This document shows, in pieces, positions 13,765 through 22,333 of a stretch of 23,709 nt of DNA. Below the pieces are notes generated by a model. That model was not told the DNA's origin. It made no database searches and saw nothing but the letters and a program-made list of their open reading frames with translations. Source of the stretch: an uncultured Gammaproteobacteria bacterium (GTDB taxonomy: Bacteria; Pseudomonadota; Gammaproteobacteria; PS1; Pseudothioglobaceae); NCBI GenBank assembly GCA_929200175.1, contig CAKMYR010000008.1, forward strand, positions 1 to 23,709. The letters are read 5' to 3'. The position numbers and the translations under genes were made by a program. Numbering within the stretch: the stretch's first letter is position 1; every line of letters begins with the position of its first letter.

Positions 13765-14847
13765 ATGAAAAAACTTAAATTAGAATTAGGAGAAAACTCT
13801 TACCCGATTTATATTGGTTCAGGGCTATTATCTAAGTTAGAATTATTAACTAAATATATTGATTCTAAAAAGGTAATGATAGTTACTAATGAAACTATTG
13901 CCCCATTATATTTAGCTAAAGTTAAGTCGTTATTAACTGATTATTTATTAAAAGAAGTTATACTAAAAGATGGCGAAGAATATAAAACGCTAAAGACAGC
14001 TAATATTATTTTTACAGCCTTGCTTGAAAATAAATTTAATAGAGATTGTACTTTAATAGCATTAGGTGGTGGAGTAATAGGAGATATTACTGGATTTGTA
14101 GCTGCTAGTTATCAACGAGGTGTCAATTTTATTCAAATACCTACTACTTTACTTGCGCAAGTTGATTCTAGTGTTGGCGGTAAAACTGGAGTTAATCATA
14201 AATTAGCTAAAAACATGATAGGTGCCTTTTATCATCCAAAATGTGTTTTAATTGATATAGATACACTTGATACTTTAGATAATAGACAATATTCTGCTGG
14301 AATGAGCGAGGTAATTAAATATGGCTTATTAGGAAATATAGAATTATTAAAATTTTTACAAGATAATATAGATGAATTAATGTTAAGAGATAAATCCCTT
14401 ATTGCTAAAATTATATTTCAATGCTGTAGCGATAAAGCAAATATTGTTGCTAAAGACGAATTAGAAAAAGGACAAAGAGCTTTGCTAAATTTAGGTCATA
14501 CTTTTGGACATGCAATTGAAAATAAATTAGGATATGGAGTTTATTTACATGGAGAAGCAGTAGCTGTTGGCATGTTAATGGCAGCAAGATTATCTGAGCT
14601 TGAAGGTTATTTATCAGCTCAAGAAGTACTAGAGGTTAAAAACATATTAAAAAAAGCAAATTTGCCTACTAAAATTAATGCAAAAATAAATGCTAAAGAT
14701 ATTCTGTTAGCAATGTTAGTTGATAAAAAAGTCTTTGATGGTAACATGCGTTTAATATTATTAAAATCTTTAGGAGATGCTTTTATTTGTAGTAATTACA
14801 AAAAAGATCTTTTAGATAAAACAATTAATCAATTCATAGCTGCTTAA
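13765..14847 (+). CDS. aroB: 3-dehydroquinate synthase
   Basis: AroB turns DAHP into 3-dehydroquinate, the second step of the shikimate pathway, with NAD and a divalent metal. The 360-residue protein has the NAD-binding GGGVIGDITG (101-110), the PTTLLAQVDSSVGGKTGVNH segment (126-145) and metal ligands Glu182, His245 (in GHTFGH) and His262. Length equals E. coli AroB (362). It lies 21 bases after ileS and three bases before gatC. Its usual partner aroK is not in the window. Confidence 0.97.
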   Translation: MKKLKLELGENSYPIYIGSGLLSKLELLTKYIDSKKVMIVTNETIAPLYLAKVKSLLTDYLLKEVILKDGEEYKTLKTANIIFTALLENKFNRDCTLIALGGGVIGDITGFVAASYQRGVNFIQIPTTLLAQVDSSVGGKTGVNHKLAKNMIGAFYHPKCVLIDIDTLDTLDNRQYSAGMSEVIKYGLLGNIELLKFLQDNIDELMLRDKSLIAKIIFQCCSDKANIVAKDELEKGQRALLNLGHTFGHAIENKLGYGVYLHGEAVAVGMLMAARLSELEGYLSAQEVLEVKNILKKANLPTKINAKINAKDILLAMLVDKKVFDGNMRLILLKSLGDAFICSNYKKDLLDKTINQFIAA

Positions 14848-14850
14848 AAA

Positions 14851-15138
14851 ATGTCTTTAAATAAAGATAAAGTTAGTGAAATAGCAAGTTTAGCAATGCT
14901 ATCTTTAACTGATGAACAATTAAAAAGTAATACTAAAGAATTAAATAAAATATTTGATTTGTTTACTGAATTATCACAATTAAATGTTGATGATGTTAGC
15001 CCTATGACTCATCCAATAAATATAAATCAACGTCTTTTAGAAGATAAGGTAGTTGATAAAGATAAATCCAAAGAATTTCAAGCAATTGCTCCTAAAACTA
15101 AAGATAGATATTACCTTGTACCTAAGGTAATAGAATAG
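14851..15138 (+). CDS. gatC: Asp-tRNA(Asn)/Glu-tRNA(Gln) amidotransferase subunit C
   Basis: GatC is the small wrapping subunit that stabilises the GatA-GatB contact. The 95-residue protein shows the family pattern: N-terminal helices (VSEIASLAMLSLTDEQ), an ELSQLNVDDVSPMTHP linker and the C-terminal LVPKVIE. It starts three bases after aroB and ends one base before gatA, with no SD sequence at its own start. Confidence 0.94.
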   Translation: MSLNKDKVSEIASLAMLSLTDEQLKSNTKELNKIFDLFTELSQLNVDDVSPMTHPININQRLLEDKVVDKDKSKEFQAIAPKTKDRYYLVPKVIE

Positions 15139-15139
15139 T

Positions 15140-16579
15140 ATGCAAAATACAATAAAATCATTAGCTAATGGGCTTAAAAATAAAGAGTTTAGCTCAGTTG
15201 AATTAACTACTGATTATCTTAATTTTATAAATAAATCAGACTTAAACGCATTTATAACAATAACTGATGAATTAGCTATTAGCCAAGCAAAAGCTGCTGA
15301 TCAAAATATCGCTAATAATTCTTTTAATATATTAACTGGAATGCCTTATGCACATAAAGATATTTTTTGTACTAAAGGAGTGAAAACTTCTGCAGGCTCT
15401 AAAATGCTTGATAATTTTATATCTCCATATAATGCTACAGTAAGTGATAAATTAGATAATTCAGGCGCTGTAATGTTAGGAAAAACTAACTTAGATGAAT
15501 TTGCTATGGGATCTTCTAATGAAAATTCATATTATGGTGCGGTTAAAAATCCTTGGAATCTTAATAAAACACCGGGCGGTTCATCTGGTGGCTCTGCTGC
15601 TGCTGTAGCTGGTGAATTAAGTGTTTTTGCAACTGGTACTGATACAGGAGGATCAATACGCCAACCTTCAAGTTTATGTGGTATTACTGGAATAAAGCCA
15701 ACTTATGGCTTAGTTTCTCGTTATGGCATGATTGCTTATGCCTCAAGTTTTGATCAAGCTGGAGTTATGACTAAAACTGCCGAAGATTCAGCTATATTAC
15801 TTAATTTAATCGCAGGTTTTGATGAAAAAGATTCTACTAGTGTCAATAGAAATAATGAAGATTATTTAAAAACGATAAATGATTCAATCCAAGGACTTAC
15901 TATTGGCCTACCTAAAGAGTTTTTTTCTGATGGTTTAGATGATAAAGTAGCTAACAAGATTATGTTAGCAGTAAAAGAATTTGAATCTATGGGCTTAAAA
16001 GTTAAAGATATTTCATTGCCTCATTCTAATTATGCTATACCGAGTTATTATATTATAGCTTCTTGTGAATGCTCATCTAATTTATTGCGTTTAGATGGTG
16101 TGCGTTATGGGCATCGTTGTCAAGACCCTAAAGATTTACAAGATTTATATTTAAGAAGTCGTTCAGAAGGTTTTGGAGATGAAGTAAAGCGTCGTATTAT
16201 GGTAGGCACTTATGCCTTATCTGCTGGTTATTATGATGCTTATTATTTAAAAGCACAAAAGGCGCGTCGCTTGATTAGTGATGATTTTCAAAAGGCATTT
16301 CAAAGTGTTGATGTAATTATGGGGCCAGTATCTCCAACTACAGCATTTGATTTAGCATCTATTCATGATTCTGCTTCTATGTATTTGTCTGATATTTATA
16401 CTCTTAGTGTTAATTTAGCAGGCTTGCCAGCTATGAGTGTACCAGCTGGTTTTTCGCAAAATTTACCAGTTGGATTGCAGCTTATTGGCAATCATTGGTC
16501 AGAGGCAAAGCTATTAAATATTGCTCATAAATTTCAAGAGCAAACTAATTTTCATAATCAAACTCCAGCAAAGATTTAA
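15140..16579 (+). CDS. gatA: Asp-tRNA(Asn)/Glu-tRNA(Gln) amidotransferase subunit A
   Basis: GatA hydrolyses glutamine and supplies ammonia to GatB. The 479-residue amidase-signature protein has the Ser-cisSer-Lys triad: Lys73 in AHKDIF, Ser148 in PGGSSGG and Ser172 in TGGSIRQP, each six residues before the Staphylococcus aureus GatA residues (79, 154, 178). The glycine-rich GSAAAVAGE segment is intact. It is the middle gene of gatCAB, with gatB starting one base after its stop codon. Confidence 0.97.
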   Translation: MQNTIKSLANGLKNKEFSSVELTTDYLNFINKSDLNAFITITDELAISQAKAADQNIANNSFNILTGMPYAHKDIFCTKGVKTSAGSKMLDNFISPYNATVSDKLDNSGAVMLGKTNLDEFAMGSSNENSYYGAVKNPWNLNKTPGGSSGGSAAAVAGELSVFATGTDTGGSIRQPSSLCGITGIKPTYGLVSRYGMIAYASSFDQAGVMTKTAEDSAILLNLIAGFDEKDSTSVNRNNEDYLKTINDSIQGLTIGLPKEFFSDGLDDKVANKIMLAVKEFESMGLKVKDISLPHSNYAIPSYYIIASCECSSNLLRLDGVRYGHRCQDPKDLQDLYLRSRSEGFGDEVKRRIMVGTYALSAGYYDAYYLKAQKARRLISDDFQKAFQSVDVIMGPVSPTTAFDLASIHDSASMYLSDIYTLSVNLAGLPAMSVPAGFSQNLPVGLQLIGNHWSEAKLLNIAHKFQEQTNFHNQTPAKI

Positions 16580-16580
16580 T

Positions 16581-18023
16581 ATGAAATGGGAAACAATTAT
16601 TGGCCTTGAAATTCATGCTCAGCTTAATACTAAAGCTAAAATTTTTTCTAGTGCTGCAACTAAGTTTGGCGAAAAACCAAATTCACAAGCTTGCGAAGTA
16701 GATATAGGATTCCCTGGAGTTTTGCCAGTCTTAAATAAACAAGCAGTTATTAAAGCGTTAAAGTTTGGATTAGCAATTGAAGCTAAAATTAATAAATTTA
16801 ATATATTTGATAGGAAAAATTATTTTTATCCAGATTTGCCTAAAGGATATCAAATTTCACAATTAAATTTTCCAATTGTATCAGCAGGCAAAATTAAAAT
16901 TAAAGTTGATGATACAACAAAAATAATAGGAATAACTCGCGCCCATTTAGAAGAAGATGCTGGTAAGTTAGTACATGATATGTTTAACGATTATACTGCA
17001 GTTGATTTAAATCGTGCTGGTACACCATTGCTTGAAATTGTTTCCGAACCAGATATAAGAAATGCTAAAGAGGCAGTAGAATATGCAAAAAAAATACATT
17101 CATTAGTTCAATATATCAATATTTGTGATGGAAATATGGCAGAGGGATCATTTCGTTGTGATGCTAATGTATCAATTCGGATAAAAGGGACAAATAAATT
17201 TGGAACTAGAACTGAGATTAAAAATATTAATTCTTTTAAGTTTTTAGAGAAAGCTATAGATTTTGAAGTTGAGCGTCAAAAATGTATTCTTGAAGATGGG
17301 AAAAAAGTAGTACAAGAAACTAGATTATATGATCAAGTTAAAAATCAAACAAATTCAATGCGTTTAAAAGAAGAGGCAAATGATTACCGTTATTTCCCAG
17401 ATCCAGATTTGCTTCCAGTAGAAATATCTGATAGTTTATTAGAGCAGGCTAAAGCAGATTTACCAGAATTACCAGAACAAAAAAAAATAAGATTTATAAA
17501 AGAAATTGGATTAAGTGAATATGATGCAGAGATACTTACTTCACAAAAGTCATTGGCTGATTATTTTGAAGCCTTAATTACAAATCATAAAGAAAACCCA
17601 AAATTATGTGTTAATTGGATAATAGGAGAGCTTTTATATTATTTAAATAAAGAACAAATAGAAATTAATCAATCTCCAATATCAGCTCAAGATTTATCAA
17701 TTTTAATAGCTAGAATAGTAGATCAAACAATTTCTGGAAAAATTGCTAAAGATGTTTTTAAAGAGATGTGGCTAAATAAAGGAAGTGCTGATGAAATTAT
17801 TGCTATAAAAGGATTAAAGCAAATCACAAATGAAAATGAAATTAATAATATTGTTGATGAAATAATAGCTAATAATCCATCTCAATTTGATCAACTTAAG
17901 TCTGGTAATGAAAAAATTATAGGTTTTTTCGTAGGGCAGGTTATGAAAGCCACCAAAGGCAAAGCTAATCCTAAAAAAGTTAATCAAATACTAAGAGAAA
18001 AGTTAGATTTGTCAAAACAATAA
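16581..18023 (+). CDS. gatB: Asp-tRNA(Asn)/Glu-tRNA(Gln) amidotransferase subunit B
   Basis: GatB phosphorylates and amidates misacylated Glu-tRNA-Gln or Asp-tRNA-Asn. I take the ATG at 16581 (MKWETIIGLEIHAQL), giving 480 residues, because this is the conserved family start; the open frame extends back to 16521 only inside gatA. Further blocks include FDRKNYFYPDLPKGYQISQ, HLEEDAGK, VDLNRAGTPLLEIVSEPD and the C-terminal YqeY-like tail that contacts the tRNA elbow. A complete gatCAB implies that the organism makes Gln-tRNA, Asn-tRNA or both indirectly; which one depends on whether glnS or asnS exists elsewhere. The 3' end overlaps the convergent protease gene by 12 bases. Confidence 0.97.
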   Translation: MKWETIIGLEIHAQLNTKAKIFSSAATKFGEKPNSQACEVDIGFPGVLPVLNKQAVIKALKFGLAIEAKINKFNIFDRKNYFYPDLPKGYQISQLNFPIVSAGKIKIKVDDTTKIIGITRAHLEEDAGKLVHDMFNDYTAVDLNRAGTPLLEIVSEPDIRNAKEAVEYAKKIHSLVQYINICDGNMAEGSFRCDANVSIRIKGTNKFGTRTEIKNINSFKFLEKAIDFEVERQKCILEDGKKVVQETRLYDQVKNQTNSMRLKEEANDYRYFPDPDLLPVEISDSLLEQAKADLPELPEQKKIRFIKEIGLSEYDAEILTSQKSLADYFEALITNHKENPKLCVNWIIGELLYYLNKEQIEINQSPISAQDLSILIARIVDQTISGKIAKDVFKEMWLNKGSADEIIAIKGLKQITNENEINNIVDEIIANNPSQFDQLKSGNEKIIGFFVGQVMKATKGKANPKKVNQILREKLDLSKQ

Positions 18024-18668
18024 ACTTATTGCCTGAATTAAATTTATCCCAGATAAAGAAGAAAAGATATTTAGAATAAATTGGGTTATTGGTAATATAA
18101 TTGTTTGAAAAACACCAAAAAATATCAACGCTACAAGAATAAATAAACCATAACTTTCAAGTTTATCGTATTTATAAGATAAATCACTTGGTAGCAAAGC
18201 ACTTATCACTCTTCCTCCATCTAAAGGAGGAACTGGAAGTAAATTAAAAATTGCTAACAATAAATTTACAAAAATACCAGCGCCAGCCATTAATAACAAT
18301 CCTTTTGAGTTTATCATAGTTGCTATTATTATTACCAAAAGCCAGCCAATAGACATTAATATATTTGCAAAAGGACCAGCCAGAGCAACTAAAATCATAT
18401 CTTTTTTAGGTGAGTTTAGAGCATTAAAATTAATTGGCACAGGTTTAGCCCAGCCAAAAACAAAACCAAAAGTAAATACTGTTAAAGCTGGTATCAATAT
18501 TGTGCCAACTGGATCAATATGTTTGACAGGATTTAGCGTTATACGGCCCATCATTTTTGCTGTATGATCACCAAGCTTACTAGCAACCCAGCCATGCGCT
18601 ACTTCATGCATAGTAATAGCAAATAGTACAGGAACTGCCCAAATAGATATTGTTTGTATATAACTCAT
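18012..18668 (-). CDS. Site-2-type (M50) membrane metalloprotease
   Basis: The 218-residue polytopic membrane protein belongs to the short M50/site-2 protease family often called YwhC- or Rip-like. The zinc motif HEVAH is at 21-25 in the first transmembrane segment, and the third ligand Asp150 lies in NLLPVPPLDGGR. Hydrophobic segments at about 5-28, 55-75, 90-118, 125-147 and 170-200 give the usual four to six helices. There is no PDZ domain, unlike RseP, so it is not the sigma-E regulator; the natural substrate is unknown. It is divergent from proS with 39 bases between starts, and no SD sequence is seen. Confidence 0.9.
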   Translation of the reverse strand: MSYIQTISIWAVPVLFAITMHEVAHGWVASKLGDHTAKMMGRITLNPVKHIDPVGTILIPALTVFTFGFVFGWAKPVPINFNALNSPKKDMILVALAGPFANILMSIGWLLVIIIATMINSKGLLLMAGAGIFVNLLLAIFNLLPVPPLDGGRVISALLPSDLSYKYDKLESYGLFILVALIFFGVFQTIILPITQFILNIFSSLSGINLIQAISLLF

Positions 18669-18707
18669 AGGTAAAATTACAGTTTTTATTAATTGTTTTA
18701 ATTATAC

Positions 18708-20390
18708 ATGAAAAGCACTAGTCTTTTAATAGCTACCAAAAGAGAGTTACCAAGTGATGCTAAAATCATCTCTCATAAATTAATGATTCGTGCTGGCTTA
18801 ATTTCTAAATCGACATCAGGGCTTTATTTATATTTGCCTATGGGGCTTAAAATTTTACAAAAAATTGAAGCCATTATTCGTGATGAAATGAATAAATCAG
18901 GCGCCCAAGAGGTTTTAATGCCAGTTGTACAATCAGCTAAACTTTGGCAGGAATCTGGGAGATGGAATAAATATGGCAAAGAGCTTTTAAGATTTAAAGA
19001 TAGACATGATAAAGATTTTTGTTTAGGTCCTACAAATGAAGAAGTAATAGTTGATTTAGCGCGCCAATATATAAGAAGTCATAAACAATTACCAATTAAT
19101 TTTTATCAAATTCAAACAAAATTTAGAGATGAAATTCGCCCTAGGTTTGGAGTAATGAGAGCGCGTGAATTTATTATGAAAGATGGTTATTCTTTTCATT
19201 TAAGTACAGAAAGCATGCAAGATGAATTTAATAAAATGCATAAAACTTATTGCAGAATTTTTGAGCGCTTGGGACTTAAATATTATCCTGTTTTAGCAGA
19301 TAGTGGCTCAATTGGTGGCGAAAATTCAGTAGAATTTCATGTATTGGCAGACAATGGAGAAGACAAAATATGTTTTAGTGATAGTAGTGATTTTATTGCT
19401 AATATTGAAAAGGTTGCTTTAAAAAAACCTTTAAGCGTTAAAGCTCCAGTACAGCAAGAGAAAAAAGTTTTAACTAAAAATAAAACCACGATAGAGCAAA
19501 TTGCAGATTTTTTAAAAGTAGCAAAAAATATATGTGTAAAAGTACTAATCATAAAAACTAAAAGTAAATTTTTAGCCCTAGCCTTAAGAGGAGATTATGA
19601 TATAAATATAACAAAAGTTCAAAATTTATATGGTGATTTTAGTTTTGCTAGTGATGATGAGATTAAAACTTTAGGTCTTAAAAAAGGTTTTATTGGAGTA
19701 AAAAATTTAAATATTGATTTAGTTGTTGATTATTCTGCCAGTGTATTGTCTAATTTTGTAACAGGAGCTAATGAATATGATTATCATTTAACTGGTGTTA
19801 ATTGGAATAATATTAGTTTTAGCGAAGAAGATTTAAGAAATGCTGTAGATGGCGATCAAAGTCCTTGCGGTAAAGGCAAATTAGTAATTAAGCACGGAAT
19901 TGAAGTTGGGCATATTTTTCAATTAGATGATATTTATACTAAGCCATTAAATGCTGGCGTAATTGGTAAAAACGGCAAACAACAAATTATGAAAATGGGT
20001 TGTTATGGTATAGGCATATCTCGTCTTATTGCAGCTATTATTGAACAAAATCATGATGATAAAGGTATTATTTTTCCTCAAATTATTAGTCCATTTAAAT
20101 TAATTATTATTCCTATTAATTATAATAAATCACATAGAGTTAAAGCATTAGCAGATGATTTATATAACAAGTTTATTAATTTAAATATTGAAGTTTTATT
20201 AGATGATAGAAAAGAGCGCCCAGGAGTTATGCTTACTGATTCTGAATTATTAGGTATTCCTCATAGAATAGTTATTAGTGATTCTCATGTAGATAATAAT
20301 AGTGTTGAATATAAAGCTAGAAACCAAAATGATAAAATTGAGATTAAATTAAATGATTTATTTTCTTTTATTCAATCAAAGCTAGATTAA
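18708..20390 (+). CDS. proS: Prolyl-tRNA synthetase (bacterial type)
   Basis: ProRS charges tRNA-Pro. The 560-residue class II enzyme (E. coli 572) shows motif 2 (FRDEIRPRFGVMRAREF, about 137-153), the KDGYSFH strand, the YbaK-like INS editing domain (about 225-390) that clears Ala-tRNA-Pro, motif 3 (GCYGIGISRL, about 434-443) and a C-terminal anticodon-binding domain ending with DDRKERPGVM and beyond. All are intact. The stop codon shares one base with the psd start (TAATG), so the two genes form a coupled pair. Its cognate tRNA-Pro gene lies about 1.1 kb downstream on the other strand. Confidence 0.97.
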   Translation: MKSTSLLIATKRELPSDAKIISHKLMIRAGLISKSTSGLYLYLPMGLKILQKIEAIIRDEMNKSGAQEVLMPVVQSAKLWQESGRWNKYGKELLRFKDRHDKDFCLGPTNEEVIVDLARQYIRSHKQLPINFYQIQTKFRDEIRPRFGVMRAREFIMKDGYSFHLSTESMQDEFNKMHKTYCRIFERLGLKYYPVLADSGSIGGENSVEFHVLADNGEDKICFSDSSDFIANIEKVALKKPLSVKAPVQQEKKVLTKNKTTIEQIADFLKVAKNICVKVLIIKTKSKFLALALRGDYDINITKVQNLYGDFSFASDDEIKTLGLKKGFIGVKNLNIDLVVDYSASVLSNFVTGANEYDYHLTGVNWNNISFSEEDLRNAVDGDQSPCGKGKLVIKHGIEVGHIFQLDDIYTKPLNAGVIGKNGKQQIMKMGCYGIGISRLIAAIIEQNHDDKGIIFPQIISPFKLIIIPINYNKSHRVKALADDLYNKFINLNIEVLLDDRKERPGVMLTDSELLGIPHRIVISDSHVDNNSVEYKARNQNDKIEIKLNDLFSFIQSKLD

Positions 20391-21196
20391 TGGTCTGGAT
20401 ACAATTTTTATTACCAAAACGGTTTCTTTCAAGGCTAATATTTTATTTAGTTAGCATTAAAAATAACAAAATAAAGAATTTTCTTATTAGTTTATTTATT
20501 AAAGTTTATAAAGTAGATCTATCTAAGGCTAGACGCGAAAATATTAAAGATTACACAGATTTTAATGATTTTTTTACTCGTGAATTAAAACCAGAGCTAA
20601 GGCCAATTGCTAATAGCAATATTGTTAGTCCAGTTGATGGAGTTATTTCTCAGTTTGGCAATATTGATAATGATAAAATTATTCAAGCTAAAAAACATAA
20701 TTATAGTTTAACTAATCTATTAGCTAAAGACTCAAGGTCTGATAAATTTAGCCAAGGATTTTTTGTTACTATTTATTTATCTCCTAAAGATTATCATCGT
20801 ATTCATATGCCTTATGACGGTGTTTTAAAAAAGATGGCCTATATAGCAGGAGATTTATTTTCAGTTAATCAAAAAACAGTACAAAATGTTAATAATATAT
20901 TTGCTAGAAACGAAAGGGTAGTATGTTATTTTGAAACTGAATTTGGATTATCAGCCGTAATCTTAGTTGGTGCTATTTTTGTCGGATCAATTCAAACAGT
21001 ATGGCATGGAAAAGTGAATGCCGACCATCCTAGAAAAAATCAATACTTTGATTATAATCAAAATTTAAGTTTTAAAAAAGGACAGGAAATAGCGCGCTTT
21101 AATATGGGTTCAAGTGTAATAATGTTATTGCCAGAAAGGTCCAATAATTTCAATTTAAAATCAAATCAAGCCGTTATCTTTGGACAAGATATATAA
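20390..21196 (+). CDS. psd: Phosphatidylserine decarboxylase proenzyme
   Basis: Psd decarboxylates phosphatidylserine to phosphatidylethanolamine at the inner membrane. The 268-residue proenzyme self-cleaves at Gly240-Ser241 in MGSSVIML to give a beta chain and a small alpha chain whose serine becomes the pyruvoyl cofactor. The triad is complete: Asp83 (SPVDG), His136 (or His139) in YHRIHMP and Ser241. E. coli has LGST at the cleavage site; GSS variants occur in other bacteria. The protein is shorter than the E. coli one (322) and resembles the short PSD-B forms. It starts on the last base of the proS stop codon and is probably translated by re-initiation. Confidence 0.95.
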   Translation: MVWIQFLLPKRFLSRLIFYLVSIKNNKIKNFLISLFIKVYKVDLSKARRENIKDYTDFNDFFTRELKPELRPIANSNIVSPVDGVISQFGNIDNDKIIQAKKHNYSLTNLLAKDSRSDKFSQGFFVTIYLSPKDYHRIHMPYDGVLKKMAYIAGDLFSVNQKTVQNVNNIFARNERVVCYFETEFGLSAVILVGAIFVGSIQTVWHGKVNADHPRKNQYFDYNQNLSFKKGQEIARFNMGSSVIMLLPERSNNFNLKSNQAVIFGQDI

Positions 21197-21253
21197 TTAA
21201 TATGCTTTTTGCTATATTAATATAAGTGCATTAAATTAATACATTTGCTAGTT

Positions 21254-21322
21254 ATTTTATCTTTTAATGGTGGCAGTATTTTGATCCTGTGGTTAAAAAT
21301 ACTAATACTAAAGGGATAAAAT
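21254..21322. other. Long imperfect stem-loop between psd and tRNA-His
   Basis: An outer stem ATTTTATC/GATAAAAT (21254-21261 with 21315-21322) extends through two G-U and two A-U pairs, and encloses an inner perfect 8-bp stem AGTATTTT/AAAATACT (21275-21282 with 21296-21303) with a 13-base loop. It lies exactly between the convergent psd and tRNA-Pro-Arg-His units and reaches the last base of tRNA-His. It may be a bidirectional terminator or processing structure, or a small RNA; no long U-run follows. The rest of the 125-base spacer shows nothing else. Confidence 0.4.
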
Positions 21323-21398
21323 GGGGCGAGAAACGGGGCTCGAACCCGCGACAACCGGAACCACAATCCGGGACTCTACCAACTGAGCTATTCTCGCC
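21322..21398 (-). tRNA. tRNA-His (anticodon GUG)
   Basis: A complete 77-base cloverleaf with encoded CCA and the extra 5' G (position -1) paired with C73, the identity element for HisRS. The anticodon loop TTGTGGT gives GUG, reading CAC/CAU. It is the last tRNA in a Pro-Arg-His cluster on the minus strand. Confidence 0.97.
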
Positions 21399-21400
21399 AT

Positions 21401-21476
21401 TGGCACGCCCTAAACGATTTGAACGTTTGACCTACGGCTTAGAAGGCCGTTGCTCTATCCGCTGAGCTAAGGGCGC
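21401..21476 (-). tRNA. tRNA-Arg (anticodon UCU)
   Basis: A complete 76-base cloverleaf with encoded CCA. The acceptor stem is GCGCCCT/AGGGCGT and the anticodon is UCU, reading AGA/AGG, the favoured arginine codons in such AT-rich DNA. It lies two bases from tRNA-His and 13 bases from tRNA-Pro. Confidence 0.97.
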
Positions 21477-21489
21477 TTTGACAATGTTT

Positions 21490-21566
21490 TGGTCGGAGTG
21501 GAGGGATTTGAACCCCCGACCACCTGGTCCCAAACCAGATACGCTACCAAACTGCGCTACACTCCG
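21490..21566 (-). tRNA. tRNA-Pro (anticodon UGG)
   Basis: A complete 77-base cloverleaf with encoded CCA. The acceptor stem begins CGGAGTG and the anticodon is UGG, which can read CCA, CCG and, with modification, other CCN codons. It is the first tRNA of the minus-strand cluster, 43 bases after the dnaQ stop codon. Confidence 0.97.
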
Positions 21567-21577
21567 TACTAGAGATA

Positions 21578-21583
21578 ATTATA
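21578..21583 (-). promoter_or_regulatory. Candidate -10 box of the Pro-Arg-His tRNA cluster
   Basis: On the minus strand AAAG-TATAAT lies 11 bases before the 5' end of tRNA-Pro, in the 43-base gap after dnaQ. It would give a very short 5' leader. No clear -35 element is seen, and read-through from dnaQ is the alternative. Confidence 0.45.
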
Positions 21584-21609
21584 CTTTAGCAATATTAAAT
21601 AGAATATAC

Positions 21610-22275
21610 TTATTTAAAATAGTTTTTATGAGCTGCAAGCTCTTTTTTATTAGCTTTAATAATTTTTATTTTTTTTCGATTTTTGCTTATTTTATTAATT
21701 AAATCTTTATTATCTTTTTCCTCATTATCAAAAGTTTGACTTTTAAATAAATTAGATTGACCGCCAGTCATAGCTAAATAGACTTGCGATAATATTTGTG
21801 CGTCTAATAATGCACCATGAAAAGAACGATTACTAGAATCAATTGAAAAACGCCTAGATAGAGCATCTAAACTATGCATCATGCCAGGGTTTTGTTGTTT
21901 GGATAATTGTAGTGAATCTATAACATCACAATAATCTTCAATCCTTTTATCATGGGATATTAGATCAAGTTCATTATTCAAAAAACCAATATCAAATTGA
22001 GCATTATGGATAACTAAGGTTGATGAATCAATATACTCTAAAAATTCTTCTGCAATTTCTTCAAATTTTGGTTTTCCAACCAAAAAATTATCAGTTATTC
22101 CGTGAATTCTAACTGATTCTCCAACATTGCAATCAGGCTGAATGTATTGATGATATTCGTTGTCTGGATTAATATTTCTATTTATAATTTCCACGCAACC
22201 AATTTCAATTACCCGATCACCTTTTAATGGATCAAGTCCTGTAGTTTCTGTATCTAAGACAATTAATCTTTCCAT
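21610..22275 (-). CDS. dnaQ: DNA polymerase III epsilon subunit (proofreading exonuclease)
   Basis: Epsilon is the 3'-5' proofreading exonuclease of the replicative polymerase. The 221-residue protein has the DEDDh set: Asp8 and Glu10 in LDTETTGL, Asp95 in HNAQFDIGFLN, His153 and Asp158 in HGALLDAQ. After the nuclease domain, GGQSNLF (171-177) resembles the beta-clamp-binding pentapeptide (QxxLF). The lysine-rich tail ending in KELAAHKNYF fits the segment that binds the polymerase alpha subunit. Length is slightly below E. coli (243). tRNA-Pro-Arg-His follow on the same strand; dnaQ-tRNA linkage also occurs in E. coli (dnaQ-aspV). Confidence 0.95.
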   Translation of the reverse strand: MERLIVLDTETTGLDPLKGDRVIEIGCVEIINRNINPDNEYHQYIQPDCNVGESVRIHGITDNFLVGKPKFEEIAEEFLEYIDSSTLVIHNAQFDIGFLNNELDLISHDKRIEDYCDVIDSLQLSKQQNPGMMHSLDALSRRFSIDSSNRSFHGALLDAQILSQVYLAMTGGQSNLFKSQTFDNEEKDNKDLINKISKNRKKIKIIKANKKELAAHKNYFK

Positions 22276-22284
22276 TTGTATTTA

Positions 22285-22290
22285 ATTATA
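22285..22290 (-). promoter_or_regulatory. Candidate -10 box of dnaQ
   Basis: On the minus strand TATAAT ends nine bases before the ATG of dnaQ, so the mRNA leader would be only two or three bases. No SD sequence is present. It lies in the 58-base gap shared with the divergent rpoZ. Confidence 0.4.
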
Positions 22291-22333
22291 GTGTAGAATT
22301 ATCTGTTTAATATTTTTAGGATTTTATATTATT

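Noticed and set aside
16521..16580. Upstream extension of gatB
   Set aside because: It lies inside gatA and adds a non-conserved segment; the ATG at 16581 gives the conserved MKWETIIGLEIH start.
18669..18707. Riboswitch or T-box ahead of proS (and likewise ahead of trpS and ileS)
   Set aside because: Spacers of 39-69 bases are too short for any known T-box, and no conserved motif is visible.
21213..21224. TATATTAATATA palindrome after psd
   Set aside because: Low-complexity A/T palindromes are expected by chance in this base composition.
21478..21702. Open reading frame of 74 codons on the plus strand
   Set aside because: It runs across the antisense of tRNA-Pro and the end of dnaQ and encodes the tRNA complement, a well-known false gene (WRDLNPRPPGP-type peptide).
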